Origin: UBA4459 sp963776205
Lineage (GTDB): Bacteria; Bacteroidota; Bacteroidia; Bacteroidales; F082
DNA length: 64,000 nucleotides
Direction: 5' to 3'
Assembly: GCA_963776205.1 (NCBI GenBank)
Contig: CAVZLR010000007.1
Location: 4,998-68,997, forward strand
Shown here: positions 33,395 to 43,160 of the stretch, piece by piece
Layout: each line of letters starts with the position of its first letter
Numbering within the stretch: position 1 is the first letter of the stretch
Position numbers and translations under genes: made by a program
The notes under the pieces: generated by a model
The model's input: only the letters and a program-made list of their open reading frames with translations
Told to the model about the DNA's origin: nothing
The model's database searches: none

Positions 33395-33904
33395 TTATTG
33401 GATAATCTTCCAGAGATCTTCTTCCAGGGTTTCAACCGGAGTTTCAATGATTCTTCCAACTTCTTTTCCTTTGTTGTAAATGATAAAAGTCGGAACAAGC
33501 TCGATTTGCAGATCTTCGATTTGTACTTCCTCTGTTTGTTTTTGCCTGTTCACAGCAATAATTTTTAATTGGCTGTCATCATATCCGGCCTGGTCCAGTA
33601 TTTTATTAAAATGCGGAACCTGTTGCTCACTATCGGAACACCACGAACCAAAAACGATGGTGATATCGAACTCATTTATATTGTTGCCAATCAATTTGAC
33701 CAGGCTGTCATTTACTGCGTAGTCTTTGTACTCGAGCGCATAATATTCCCCAAATTCCCCTGATTCCAGTCCTGTACGATCGCAATAATCGATTAGCACT
33801 TCCTGGTCGAGTGTTGTATCATTTACCATCTTATTCATGGTTTGGGCGTATGTAGTTGATATGAATAGTAATAAAGCAATTATGATAAATGCATGTGTTT
33901 TCAT
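33395..33904 (-). CDS. Exported thioredoxin-like protein with a single active-site cysteine
   Basis: A 169-residue thioredoxin-fold protein with a signal peptide (MKTHAFIIIALLLFISTTYAQ). The active-site position reads VFGSWCSDSEQQVPHF, so the usual CxxC is CSDS with only the first cysteine. The cis-proline region (LVPTFIIYNKGKEVGRIIE) is intact. It is therefore unlikely to be a classic disulfide oxidoreductase and may act as a chaperone or thiol-binding protein in the periplasm. The other cysteine is far from the site, in IDYCDRTG. Confidence 0.8.
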   Translation of the reverse strand: MKTHAFIIIALLLFISTTYAQTMNKMVNDTTLDQEVLIDYCDRTGLESGEFGEYYALEYKDYAVNDSLVKLIGNNINEFDITIVFGSWCSDSEQQVPHFNKILDQAGYDDSQLKIIAVNRQKQTEEVQIEDLQIELVPTFIIYNKGKEVGRIIETPVETLEEDLWKIIQ

Positions 33905-33930
33905 GATATTTGTATAAGCTGGTTAAATGA

Positions 33931-34006
33931 TGGAGCCTCCCATGGGACTCGAACCCACGACCTGCTCATTACGAGTGAGCTGCTCTACCAGCTGAGCTAA
34001 GGAGGC
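33931..34006 (-). tRNA. tRNA-Thr (anticodon CGT)
   Basis: The 76-nt cloverleaf on the minus strand starts GCCTCCTTAGCTCAGCTGG, has an anticodon stem GCTCA/TGAGC with loop CTCGTAA (anticodon CGT, reading ACG), and a T arm with GGTTCGAGTCC. The acceptor stem closes with one G-T pair, and the CCA end is encoded. Confidence 0.96.
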
Positions 34007-34151
34007 TTGCAAAACTTATGCAGCGATGAGCGGCAAATATAAATGTTTTACAAAAATCCGAGACCGGAATGATAAGTTTATTTGTGATGGTCTAGCGTAT
34101 TAAAAACTATTTTAGCATCCGATTTATCAATTATTTAAAATTTCATTTTTT

Positions 34152-34643
34152 ATGGACAATGTTTTTGTAAAAACACTTATCGACTGGTTACATATTATGG
34201 CTACAATAACCTGGATTGGAGGCATGTTTACCAACTTTGTGATATTAAGACCTGCCATGGGTAAAGCACTTTCGCCGCCAGAAGCAGGAAAACTGATGGG
34301 CGTACTCATGAAACGCTTCCGGATTGTAGTGTATATTTCAATCGTAGTATTGGGTGTAACAGGCATCCCGTTGAAGATTATCAACGAAAATTATATCAGC
34401 ATCATCAATTTTGAGAATAGCTGGGAGATCATTTCATTTATCAAACACCTGTGTTATGGCATCATGGTGTTGCTGGCGGTGTATTCATTTGAGATCCTGT
34501 CGCCCAAAATGATGAAAGTGGCAGCCAAAGGGCCTTCGCCCCAATTGCAGCAATTACAAAAGAAACAGGCTGCCTTTGGCGGACTGGCTTTTTTAACGGC
34601 CATTGTTATTTTGGTTTTATCCTCGTTGATGCGATATATTTAG
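34152..34643 (+). CDS. CopD-like four-helix membrane protein
   Basis: A 163-residue membrane protein with four helices. The first (VKTLIDWLHIMATITWIGGMFTNFVILRPAMG) has the histidine and WIGG pattern of the CopD/DUF2269-like family, and a second histidine occurs in the third helix (FIKHLCYGIMVLLAVYSF). These histidines could bind haem or copper. The physiological role is not established for this short type. It stands alone between the tRNA and the disrupted T9SS protein. Confidence 0.75.
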   Translation: MDNVFVKTLIDWLHIMATITWIGGMFTNFVILRPAMGKALSPPEAGKLMGVLMKRFRIVVYISIVVLGVTGIPLKIINENYISIINFENSWEIISFIKHLCYGIMVLLAVYSFEILSPKMMKVAAKGPSPQLQQLQKKQAAFGGLAFLTAIVILVLSSLMRYI

Positions 34644-34688
34644 GTTGCATTGTGTTAGGTGGAGCTGAGAAAGGCTTGAAAGTGATTG

Positions 34689-36072
34689 TTACTTAGCTTT
34701 TACCAGTTTTCCTGATCCCTGCTGATTTCCTGCCAGTAGCTTGTAGTAATACAGTCCCTCAGGCTGATCTTCTGCATCCCATTGCAGTTTTTGATGACCT
34801 TGGCTTTGATCTTCTAAGCACTGATAGACAAATTGACCGAGCTGGTTAAAGACGATGAGCTGTACTGATGAAGGTTGTTTTAGATAGTATTGATGGTGGT
34901 TGAAATTGTGAATGGGTTGGGGTGAGTTTTAAGATTTCCGAAAAGGCTAATTTCGTACACAGAATTCAAGCAGGCTTCCTCAACTGCTACCTGGCTTTCA
35001 CAACCCTCGGCATTGTCATGAATTTCAATGGTTCCGTTTGGACTAGCGAGATAATCGCAAATACTATGCACTTCACAGGCAGACAATGAATCGTTCCCAA
35101 CAATAAATAAGTTTACGATTGATGCTTCATCTATATTATCTAAACCTGTTAAACTTTTCAGCGCATCGTTTCCCAGGAAGTGTCCATTTCCAAATTCCCC
35201 GCCAATTGTTAAAGTTCCCTGAATAGAATTCACATTGCTCAATCCTGATAAACTTGTCAGGGCATTATTGCCCCAAATTGTAAGATCTCCCGCGATGGTA
35301 GTCAAACTCTCCAGACCTGTCAGGCTTTCCAGTGCGTTGCTATAAATAGAAAGTTCACCCCCGATTGAGGTCACATTGTCCAGACCCGTCATACTTATCA
35401 GGGCAGCGTTACCACATACCGTAAGATTTCCCAATATGGAAGTCAAACCCTCCAGGCCTGTCAGGCTGGTTAAGGAAGTATTACGACTGCCAGCAGCATC
35501 CAATCCAGGAAGATAAACAATACCAATCCTCAAGCTTCCCCCGATGTAAGTCACATTATCCAGACCTGCCAAACTTATAAGGACATCGTTATTTTCAACA
35601 GTAAGGTCTCCCCCAATGGAAGTTAAATTGCCCAGCCCAGTCAGGCTTGTCAGGTCATTGTTCCATTCGATATGAAAGGTTCCGCCTATGGAAATCAGAT
35701 TGTCCAACCCTGCCATACTTGTAAGGCCAGGATTGGCGTTCCAAGCTCCGCTTTGTATCAATAGGTCTCCGCCGATGGACATCACATTGTCCAGCCCTGT
35801 TAAACTTATCAAGTTTGGATTGTTATAATTTGGATGACCAATCGTTAGGGTCCCCCAATGGAAGTCAAAACGTTTAAGCCAGAGAAATTACTAATACTAT
35901 ATCCAGAAATTCAAACATCTCCTTCTATCTCTGTACAATTGGGATAGTTGGTTTGAAAATTATCAATTTCTGCTTGGGTTGTAAATGTGATGCCTTCGGG
36001 TAAGCAAGATTGGGCTGATAGAGTAGTTTGAATAAATAAAGATAGCACGATTAATAGGGTAAAAGTTCTCAT
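34689..36072 (-). CDS. T9SS-exported leucine-repeat surface protein, disrupted
   Basis: A reconstructed protein of about 460 residues: signal peptide (MRTFTLLIVLSLFIQTTLSAQ), about ten repeats of the GLDNVTSIGGDLTIxxNxxLxSLTGL type (receptor-L/leucine-rich-like beta solenoid) and a C-terminal T9SS sorting domain. Three breaks occur: an in-frame TGA after TEIEGDV (35911), a missing G in a GGGGG run (35852-35856), and a missing base near 34890 after FTISTTIN. Past the last break the frame continues as YLKQPSSVQLIVFNQLGQF...GLYYYKLLAG to the TAA at 34689. Start moved to the ATG that opens the signal peptide. Possible adhesin or binding protein. Confidence 0.72.
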
Positions 36073-36260
36073 GATAGTAGCGTTAGTTTCCTGAATAATA
36101 AGCATATATCAATCGGAGTCGTGTTAATTATATGTTAAAAGAATAGTTTAAGGATGAAAAGTTATTCTTTTCGACCTGAAAAAATGAACCTTATAGCATT
36201 AGTTCTTGGTTATTAGGGGCTCATCACTACAGCCATTCCAGAAAACAGAAGCTAAGACTT

Positions 36261-37706
36261 TCAATAAGCTATCACAACAGCAATGATTAGAAATATCGCG
36301 GCAATAAGCGTCAGGATTAGAAACAGTGGCCATACAAATTTGAACCACTTTTCAAAGGGTACGATGGCAATACCCAAAATGGCCATTAATACACCATTGG
36401 TAGGTATGATCATATTCGAAAATCCATCACCCGATGTAAAAGCCAACACAGCTGTTTGCCTGGTAATACCCAGCAAGTCGGCCAAAGGAACCATTAACGG
36501 CATGGAAACCATGGCCTGTCCTGAGGCCGAAGGAATGAAGAAGTTTAACAATGCCTGGAAAAAATACATACCTTCAACAGCCATCATTTTTGGCATTTGC
36601 TGAAGCGTGCTTGCAGCATGAAACAGTATTGTATCAATGATCTGACCTTCCTGCATCACTACCTGTATGCCTCGTGCAAATCCAACGATTAAAGCCGGGA
36701 TAATCATTATTTCAAGGCCTTTTACAAATGCTTTCATGGCTTCGTTGCCCGACATGTCGCTGATGAGTATGGTAATGAGTCCAACCATAAAGAATCCGCC
36801 GGTCATTTCAATCAGTCCCCAACCCATTGTTTGCACTGCATATAAAATAAGACCAAAAAGTACCAGTGCTACTAGGGCAATCCAAAAATGACGTTTTGTG
36901 AATGGGGTATCGACCAGTTCAGCATCTTCATCTAGTATAAATTCATCGTCCGGCATGATAGATTTTTTACGGTCTTTTTTCACCTTTTTACCATACCACA
37001 TTAAAAAAACAAATCCGATGATAAAACAAATAACGAACATGACAATTCTGAGCACGATCCCACTGCCAATGGGTACTTCGGCAATTTGCTGCGCAATTTG
37101 AACGGTAAATGGATTTGTAATGGCTGTTGACCAGCCAATTCCTTCAGGAATTAACAATATGGATACGCCAAACATGCGGTCGTATCCCATCTCCTTTGAG
37201 AGCATCAACAGTATGGGAATCAGCGGTATAAATTCGGCTCCCATCCCTAAAAAAGTACCTGCCAGTGCGAATGCGGCAAACAGGATAAAGGTTAAAAACA
37301 TAGGGGAGTTTCTAAATTTCTTTAACATAGCGTTTACGAAAACATTAATAGTACCCGTATGTTGGATCAGGTTAAATACAGCACCGATAATAAAAACAAA
37401 AAAAATCAGCGATGCAGCCTGGTTCATCCCTTTGGGAATGGAAGAAAAAAGACCAAGCAGGCTGGTGGGGCTCGCCGCTCCTTCCACTTCTTCCCCGAGA
37501 ATGAGACCTTTTACAGAAAAGTGTTTCGGAATTTCTTTATATGTTCCGGGAACTACAACTGTTCGCTGAACATTATCTATGGTTTCCGTTTTTCGTTCGA
37601 AAGTTCCTGATGGAACAATGTAAGTTAAAACGCTGCAGAAAAGAATGATAATTGACAGGAAAATAAAAACGTGAGGAATGCTGATTTTAGCAAGAACCTT
37701 TTTCAT
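36261..37706 (-). CDS. YfcC-family transporter (C4-dicarboxylate/arginine-ornithine type)
   Basis: A 481-residue membrane transporter with about twelve helices. The N-terminal IPHVFIFLSIIILFCSVLTYIVPSGTFER, the GTFLGMGAEFIPLIPILLMLSKEMGYDRMFGVSILLIPEGIGWSTAITNPFTVQIAQ segment and the late FFIPSASGQAMVSMPLMVPLADLLGITRQ are diagnostic of the YfcC (anaerobic C4-dicarboxylate carrier) family. Members move amino acids or dicarboxylates, and the substrate here is open. It is a single-gene unit with no clear operon partner. Frame intact. Confidence 0.88.
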   Translation of the reverse strand: MKKVLAKISIPHVFIFLSIIILFCSVLTYIVPSGTFERKTETIDNVQRTVVVPGTYKEIPKHFSVKGLILGEEVEGAASPTSLLGLFSSIPKGMNQAASLIFFVFIIGAVFNLIQHTGTINVFVNAMLKKFRNSPMFLTFILFAAFALAGTFLGMGAEFIPLIPILLMLSKEMGYDRMFGVSILLIPEGIGWSTAITNPFTVQIAQQIAEVPIGSGIVLRIVMFVICFIIGFVFLMWYGKKVKKDRKKSIMPDDEFILDEDAELVDTPFTKRHFWIALVALVLFGLILYAVQTMGWGLIEMTGGFFMVGLITILISDMSGNEAMKAFVKGLEIMIIPALIVGFARGIQVVMQEGQIIDTILFHAASTLQQMPKMMAVEGMYFFQALLNFFIPSASGQAMVSMPLMVPLADLLGITRQTAVLAFTSGDGFSNMIIPTNGVLMAILGIAIVPFEKWFKFVWPLFLILTLIAAIFLIIAVVIAY

Positions 37707-37772
37707 ATAGTGTGTGTGTTTGTTGGTCGCTAAAAGTAGTTTAATGATCTGATTTATTGAGATTTGAATTTG

Positions 37773-37964
37773 TTAAGGTTTTGTTAAAGATTTATTGATG
37801 ATCAATTTCCAACTGGCAGATGCTCTTCCATCATATTTATTTGGACCAATTACCGTTACTTTTTGTTTTTTGTAATAACCCATAAATTTTACGGTGTTTA
37901 ATTGCTTTTCCGGCATAAATTTTGTGCTTTTTAAACGTTTATTTAAAGCCCTGGAATGCTTCAT
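37773..37964 (-). CDS. Possible small basic protein, unrecognised
   Basis: A 63-residue reading frame beginning MKHSRALNKRLKSTKF and ending KLIINKSLTKP, rich in lysine, with a plausible TVIGPNKYDGRASASW segment. It lies divergently beside the PD40 lipoprotein gene in a 275-bp gap. I recognise no family and see no clear ribosome-binding site. It may be a real small protein or chance. Confidence 0.25.
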   Translation of the reverse strand: MKHSRALNKRLKSTKFMPEKQLNTVKFMGYYKKQKVTVIGPNKYDGRASASWKLIINKSLTKP

Positions 37965-37981
37965 TTTAAAACCATATTCAA

Positions 37982-39152
37982 ATGAAAACCCATGCACTTA
38001 TTATTATCCTGCTATGTATATTTTTAAATTCGTGTGAGGAGAAGTGGATTGGATACAGATACAACGAGGGACACCTGCCCACTGAACCGGTTAACCTTAC
38101 AGACTTTAACAGCGCTCATGACGATTATAACTCCACCGCTCCAACACTGGGAAAATTGATTCCTTTTTGCTTTTCAACCAACCGAAGGTCTGGTGGCGAA
38201 ACATTTGATGTGATCTATGAGCCCATGGATGTGAGCTTTGATAAAACAAGTGGTGTTTTAACAGTTTCAAATACTTATGGAGGATGGGGTATTTACGCAG
38301 AAGAATACGCGGTTTTGAGCAGGGGATTGTGGCGGGTGAATTCTGAAGGGAATGAGCTTGGGCCTTATGTTTATGTACACCTTAATGACCCAATACATGG
38401 TTATTTGGATTTTGCCATATTGTATGCATCCGATATAGACGGGGATTTTCAAATTAAATACACTCAAAACCACAATGATTCCACTTCTAATTTTTCTGAG
38501 AGTCAACCGGTTCAGTTTTTGAACTCCGCCTAGTGATGACCTCTACCCTGCATTTAATGATGATTTCACCAACATCTATTTTTGCTCCAATCGCGAAAAT
38601 GATCAATTTGATATCTATAGTGTTGAAATTGATGGAGGTTCAGATGATATCTTTAAAGTATTGGCTGATACCAGCATTTACACGGTTACTAAAAACACCA
38701 TTCTTTCCGGAGATTATGATGACAAATGCCCCTATATTTTTGAAAATATGCTGGTTTTTTCTTCCAACCGACCGGGTGGATTTGGCGGATACGATCTGTA
38801 CTTTTCCACATTTGAAAATAATACCTGGAGTACACCACAGAATTTTGGCGCACAAATAAATACCGAATTTGACGAATACCGGCCCATTGTATTCGAAGAA
38901 GGCGTTGATTTTAAAAGGCATATGATGGTTTTTTCTTCCAACAGGGAAGGGGGCATGGGCGGTTTTGATCTATATTTTGTGGGGGTGGATAAAGTCCGAA
39001 TAATTAAAGAAAATTTCTGGCTTTATTTAACTTCCATCAAGCTTTCTTTACCATTTTTTAACAGAAACGCTTCATTTTTAACGATAATTTATTTGTATCT
39101 TCGCCGCCCGATATTGCAATTAATCAAAACTTTATACAATGAACATGTTTAA
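37982..39152 (+). CDS. PD40/TolB-like beta-propeller lipoprotein, frameshifted
   Basis: A lipoprotein (MKTHALIIILLCIFLNSC) with a WD40-like (PD40) beta-propeller. The blades show the SSNRPGGFGGYDLYFSTFEN and SSNREGGMGGFDLYFVGVD motifs typical of TolB-like and OmpA-associated peptidoglycan-binding proteins. One base is missing near 38525, between ...PVQFLNS and PPSDDLYPAFND. The last 50 residues before the stop at 39152 are unlike the family, and the sequence there contains the promoter of the next gene. A lost or extra G in the GGGGG run near 38982-38986 would end the protein near 39004, so the true end is probably there. Likely a periplasmic protein of the outer-membrane envelope. Confidence 0.7.
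39096..39103 (+). promoter_or_regulatory. -7 box (TATCTTCG) of the TPR gene
   Basis: One base from TAnnTTTG and a common variant in this phylum, 36 bp before the ATG at 39139. Its position inside the apparent tail of the PD40 gene argues that this tail is not coding. Confidence 0.45.
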
Positions 39153-39951
39153 AAAGTCATTATTAATGATCGGGCTGATATTTTTTTCAGCCGGAATCTA
39201 TGCCCAGTCAGTTGTTGATGCAGGCGCCAAGTACAACGATGGTAACAACGCTTACAATGAAAAGAATTATGCCGGAGCTATTGAAATGTACAGCGAAGCA
39301 CTTGATATTGCCACGCAGGCAGGCCCCGAAGCTGATGAGTTGAAAGGCAAAATTGAAAGCCAGTTAACAACATCCTATTTAAAGCAGGGTGTTAGTATTT
39401 ATAAAGATGATATTGACGGCGCATTGGCTACGCTGGACAAAGGCTATGCTTTTGCAAAAGGAATTAACGATACCAAATCTGTTAAAAAATTCGCCTCTAC
39501 GATTGCCCAGTTGCGTACCAAAAAAGGGGATGATCTGCTGGATGAGAAAAGACTTGACGAAGCATATGCCGAATACGAAATGGCACTGAATATGAATCCT
39601 AACTATCCGAAGACTTTATACGGCCAGGGTATGGTATTTAAAGAAAAAGGAGAGATGGACAAGATGAAGGAAAAAATGGATCAGGTCATTAAATATGGTG
39701 GTGACAACCCAAAAATGGAAAGTTTTGTTTCTGCTGCCAAAGCAACCGTTTCAAGAAGCTTTTTAGCACAGGCTGCTGAAGAATTGAACGGTGAGAAATA
39801 TGACAAAGCATCTGAATATATTGAAATGTCATTGGCATATGCACCTTTCGATGAAGGTACAATGGCCATTTTTGATCAGATTGCTGAACAAGCCATCACC
39901 ATTCCGGAAGTAACTGAAACCATTCAGAAAGCCAAAGAAACTTTGAACTAA
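39139..39951 (+). CDS. Exported TPR protein
   Basis: A 270-residue exported protein with signal peptide (MFKKSLLMIGLIFFSAGIYAQ) and tetratricopeptide-like repeats. YNDGNNAYNEKNYAGAIEMYSEALDIATQ and LDEKRLDEAYAEYEMALNMNPNYPKTLYGQGMVFKEKGEMDKM are clear units. No other domain is visible. Such proteins are usually periplasmic scaffolds, and the partner is unknown. It has its own promoter and a strong terminator, so it is a single-gene unit. Frame intact. Confidence 0.8.
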   Translation: MNMFKKSLLMIGLIFFSAGIYAQSVVDAGAKYNDGNNAYNEKNYAGAIEMYSEALDIATQAGPEADELKGKIESQLTTSYLKQGVSIYKDDIDGALATLDKGYAFAKGINDTKSVKKFASTIAQLRTKKGDDLLDEKRLDEAYAEYEMALNMNPNYPKTLYGQGMVFKEKGEMDKMKEKMDQVIKYGGDNPKMESFVSAAKATVSRSFLAQAAEELNGEKYDKASEYIEMSLAYAPFDEGTMAIFDQIAEQAITIPEVTETIQKAKETLN

Positions 39952-39972
39952 AAGTTCAATAAGATTTATTAG

Positions 39973-40000
39973 AAAAAGCGGCTTATGGCCGCTTTTTTTT
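39973..40000. terminator. Bidirectional intrinsic terminator
   Basis: The stem AAAAAGCGGC (39973-39982) pairs with GCCGCTTTTT (39988-39997), with a 5-base loop, followed by a T-run. It lies between the convergent TPR and butyrate kinase genes. Confidence 0.88.
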
Positions 40001-40004
40001 GTTT

Positions 40005-41082
40005 TCAGGCATACGTTTTCACCTGCAATTCCCCATTTACTACTCGCATACCATTCATGGCCAGCGCTTCCATTTCATCTTCACCCGGATATACATGCAC
40101 CGGTGCAATTTTATGGGTATAGGAAATCACCTGGTTGGCAAAATATTTATCGTGGGCAATACCACCGGTAATCAACACGCCATCTACATCATATTTAAGA
40201 ACAGCCGCCATAGCACCTACCTCTTTAGCCACCTGGTAGGCCATGGCATCATAAATCAGTTTGGCATATGCATCACCTTCAGCGGCCCTTCGCTCTACTT
40301 CCGAAGCGCTATTTGTGTCCAGGTAAGCTACCAACCCGCCTTTTCCCGGTAATCATTTTCAGTATTTCCTTTTCTGAATAATCTCCGCTGAAACATAATC
40401 GCACCAGATCACCAACTGGCAAAGTTCCCGAACGTTCCGGTGAAAACGGTCCATCACCATCCAATCCCTGGTTTACATCCACCACACGGCCTTTTTCGTG
40501 GGCTCCTACTGTGATACCACCCCCCAGGTGCACTACGATCAGGTTTAACTCATCGTATTTTCTCATGATGGATTTGGCATGTTGCCGGGCCACCGCTTTT
40601 TGATTCAGCGCATGAAATATTGACCTTCGTGGTAGCAAAGGATGGCCTGAAATTCGCGCCAGGTCATTCAACTCATCAACAACAACCGGGTTACTGACAT
40701 AGGCATTTGCCTGGGGAATGGTTTGGGCAATATCATAAGCCAATATGCCACCAAGGTTGCTCGCATGCTCCCCATATTTACAGCTTTTGAGGTCTTCTAC
40801 CATTTTATCGTTCACCTCAAGAACACCTGATTCAACAGGTTTTAACAAGCCGCCGCGACCCATAATAATGTTCAGCGAATGGATATCGATATCCGCGTTA
40901 CGAAGTTGATCCAGTATCAAATCTTTTCTGAAATTATACTGGTCGGTTACTTTTTTAAAGGGTGCCAGCTCTTCCGTCGTATGCCTGATGGTTTGAATAA
41001 ACACAGGGCTTCCATCCTGATACACAGCTATCTTCGTTGAAGTAGAGCCGGGATTTATAGCAAGTACCTGTATAGTTTCCAT
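40005..41082 (-). CDS. buk: Butyrate kinase, one frameshift
   Basis: An ASKHA-fold kinase of about 358 residues that converts butyryl-phosphate and ADP to butyrate and ATP. The N-terminus VLAINPGSTSTKIAVYQ is the phosphate-binding loop. HLGGGITVGAHEKGRVVDVNQGLDGDGPFSPERSGTLP is diagnostic of Buk. One extra A in an AAAA run (plus 40341-40344) breaks the frame at KMITGK, after which GGLVAYLDTNSASEVERRA continues, ending with GVLITGGIAHDKYF and VNGELQVKTYA. It forms an operon with ptb and gives substrate-level ATP during fermentation. Confidence 0.92.
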
Positions 41083-41156
41083 CAATATTGGTTTATGCCT
41101 GTTTTCGAGAGGCTAAAGTTCCGAAAGAATTTACTGACATGCAAACAAGCCGTCTA

Positions 41157-42053
41157 TTATGAAATGGCGGCTGCCAGGGCAATTGATAAATATTTACTGC
41201 GTTCGGTATCACCCCTCGATGTCAACACGATAGGAACGGTAGCTCCCATAATAACGGCTGCAGCTGTTGCCCCACCCAGAAAATTCAGTGATTTGTATAA
41301 AATATTGGCGCCATCAATGTTGGGTGCCAGAATAAGATCTACATCCCCGGCCACTTCACTGGTGATATGTTTTAATTCCGAAGCTCTTTTTGAAACGGCA
41401 CCATCAATCGCCAGCGGCCCGTCAATGATACATCCCGTGATCTGTTTTCGGTAGTTCATCATGGAGATGGTGGCGGCGTGCATGGTAGCTTCCATACGCG
41501 GGTTAATGGTTTCAACCGATCCAACAATAGCTACCTTGGGCAACATATGCCCCAATTTATGATATACTTCCAGCGCATTTTTAATAATGCCGATTTTCTC
41601 TATCAAATCTGGTTTAACATTCATGGCTGCATCTGTAACTCCCAATAGTTTATGGTAGTAGGGTGTTTCAAATAAGGCGACATGGCTCAGCAATTCACCC
41701 TTTCGCAAGCCATCTTCTTTGTTTAACACCGATTTCAACAGGATGCCTGTGCTGACCATGCCTTTCATCAAAATATCTCCTTTTCCTTCCCTGATCAGCT
41801 GAACCGCCATATCAGAAGCCTCGTATTTATCCGGAAAATCATACAGATCAATATTTGCCAAGTCCAAACCAATCTTAGCTGCGACCTCCTTGATTTTAGC
41901 TACATCGCCCACGAGAACCGGAACAATGATCCCAAGTTCCTGTGCGTTTTTTAATGCTAAAAGGACATCTTCATCTGCTGCTGCTGCCACAACGATTCTT
42001 TGTGTTGTCTTGTTTTTTGCTATCTCTACTATTTCATTAAGTTTTTTAATCAT
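41157..42053 (-). CDS. ptb: Phosphate butyryltransferase
   Basis: A 298-residue enzyme of the phosphate acetyl/butyryltransferase family that turns butyryl-CoA and phosphate into butyryl-phosphate. GILLKSVLNKEDGLRKGELLSHVALFETPYYHKLLGVTDAAMNVKPDL and ILAPNIDGANILYKSLNFLGGATAAAVIMGATVPIVLTSRGD are characteristic. butyrate kinase follows about 75 bp downstream. Together they point to a fermentative life style; some Ptb proteins also accept branched-chain acyl-CoA. Start at the ATG (MIKKLNEIVEIA) rather than the GTG one codon earlier. Confidence 0.93.
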   Translation of the reverse strand: MIKKLNEIVEIAKNKTTQRIVVAAAADEDVLLALKNAQELGIIVPVLVGDVAKIKEVAAKIGLDLANIDLYDFPDKYEASDMAVQLIREGKGDILMKGMVSTGILLKSVLNKEDGLRKGELLSHVALFETPYYHKLLGVTDAAMNVKPDLIEKIGIIKNALEVYHKLGHMLPKVAIVGSVETINPRMEATMHAATISMMNYRKQITGCIIDGPLAIDGAVSKRASELKHITSEVAGDVDLILAPNIDGANILYKSLNFLGGATAAAVIMGATVPIVLTSRGDTERSKYLSIALAAAIS

Positions 42054-42138
42054 CACCTGTTATTTTCGGTTTATAATTTGATTTATCTTTTTGTATTTCA
42101 GATTAATACATTTATTTTTTACTGAAATAAATCTGCCG

Positions 42139-42146
42139 CAAAGGTA
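42139..42146 (-). promoter_or_regulatory. -7 box (TACCTTTG) of the ptb-buk operon
   Basis: Exact TAnnTTTG match on the minus strand, 86 bp before the ptb start. The -33 region is AT-rich without a clear TTG. Confidence 0.45.
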
Positions 42147-42374
42147 CAATTAATGTAGGTATAAGCTTATTTTATTGTTAATTTTTTAACAAAAGATAAG
42201 GTGTAATTTAAGATGCAAAATGATATTGCTAAATATAAAATCTGTTAGCGATACTTAAGCTCTGTAAAGCACCTCTTTAGTTAGTATCCAATTGGAATTA
42301 AGGATGTCTGTTTCAGTCCAAACGTTCTGTTTAGTCAATTAAGTTATGCTATATAATGTATGTTAGATCGACTT
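42147..42374. other. Intergenic region without a gene
   Basis: AT-rich sequence between the ptb promoter and the 3' end of the ABC ATPase. A short hairpin TTGTTAA-tttt-TTAACAA lies near 42174-42191. I see no coding sequence or RNA gene. Confidence 0.4.
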
Positions 42375-43160
42375 TCAGCAATCAGGGCTGCATATTTTTG
42401 GAAAAATAAAAAACTTCTCTTTGTAAGGTATCAACTCTATTTCATCGTGAAATATTTTATGAATCAATGGATTATTCCAGGGCTCATTGGTTTCATCCGT
42501 TATGACCTTTTTGTCATGAACAAAAAGAAAAAAGTCTCCAAAAAGAAATGCATTATTTGGATCATGCAAAGTGGCTACCACTGTAATCCCTTCATTGACC
42601 AGTTGTTTGATCAATTGAATAATTCTGAGTTGATTGTTAAAATCAAGATGACTTATGGGTTCATCCAGTATCAATATTTTTGGTTGCTGTGCCAGTAGCC
42701 TGGCAATCATCACCAATTGTTGTTCGCCTCCAGACAGGTCAGTATAAAACCTCTTCTTCAGATGGCTTATACCTGCCTTTTCAATAGATTCCTCGACCAC
42801 GAATTTGTCCGATAGCTTTGGCACTATTCCAATAAAAGCTGCTCTTCCGGTCATGACCACTTCTTCAACGGTAAATGGAAAAATAGCTCTATGCTGCTGA
42901 CCCAGGAAACCAATTGAATTTGCTTTTTTTCTATTGAAGAGTTCCCAACATTTTATTATCGATATAAATATTGCCATCCGAAGGATGCAGTAATCCTGAT
43001 ATCAGTTTTAAGAGTGTTGATTTTCCAGATCCATTCCTGACCCATGATGACAGTGAACGATCCATATGGTATCTGGGCAAATATATTTTCAAGTATAATA
43101 TTTTTGGTGTAACCAAACGACAAGCTTGCTGATTGATATGATATATTCTAACTTTCCCAT
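42375..43160 (-). CDS. FecE/BtuD-like ABC importer ATPase, three frameshifts
   Basis: The ATPase of a TonB-linked metal or cofactor importer, about 260 residues when reconstructed. The P-loop NGSGKSTLLKLISGLLHPSDGN, the IGFLGQQHRAIFPFTVEEVVMTGR Q-loop region, signature LSGGEQQLVMIARLLAQQP, Walker B ILILDEPISHLD and the switch HDPN are all present. Three single-base insertions break it: near 43148 (after MGKL), near 43040 (just before the P-loop) and near 42962 (after MLGTL). Its ATG overlaps the permease stop by 13 bp, so it is the last gene of the nikR-linked operon. If the breaks are real, this transporter is dead. Confidence 0.8.

Noticed and set aside
36137..36171. AT-rich hairpin AAAAGAATA/TATTCTTTT as a terminator
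   Set aside because: Weak AT-only stem with a 17-base loop and no T-run; not supportable.
38533..38859. Plus-strand reading frame inside the PD40 lipoprotein gene
   Set aside because: It is out of frame with the conserved beta-propeller motifs and looks like a shadow of that gene.
39004..39152. C-terminal tail of the PD40 lipoprotein as real coding sequence
   Set aside because: About 50 residues unlike the family, overlapping the promoter and start of the next gene; a frame slip in a G-run upstream is more likely.
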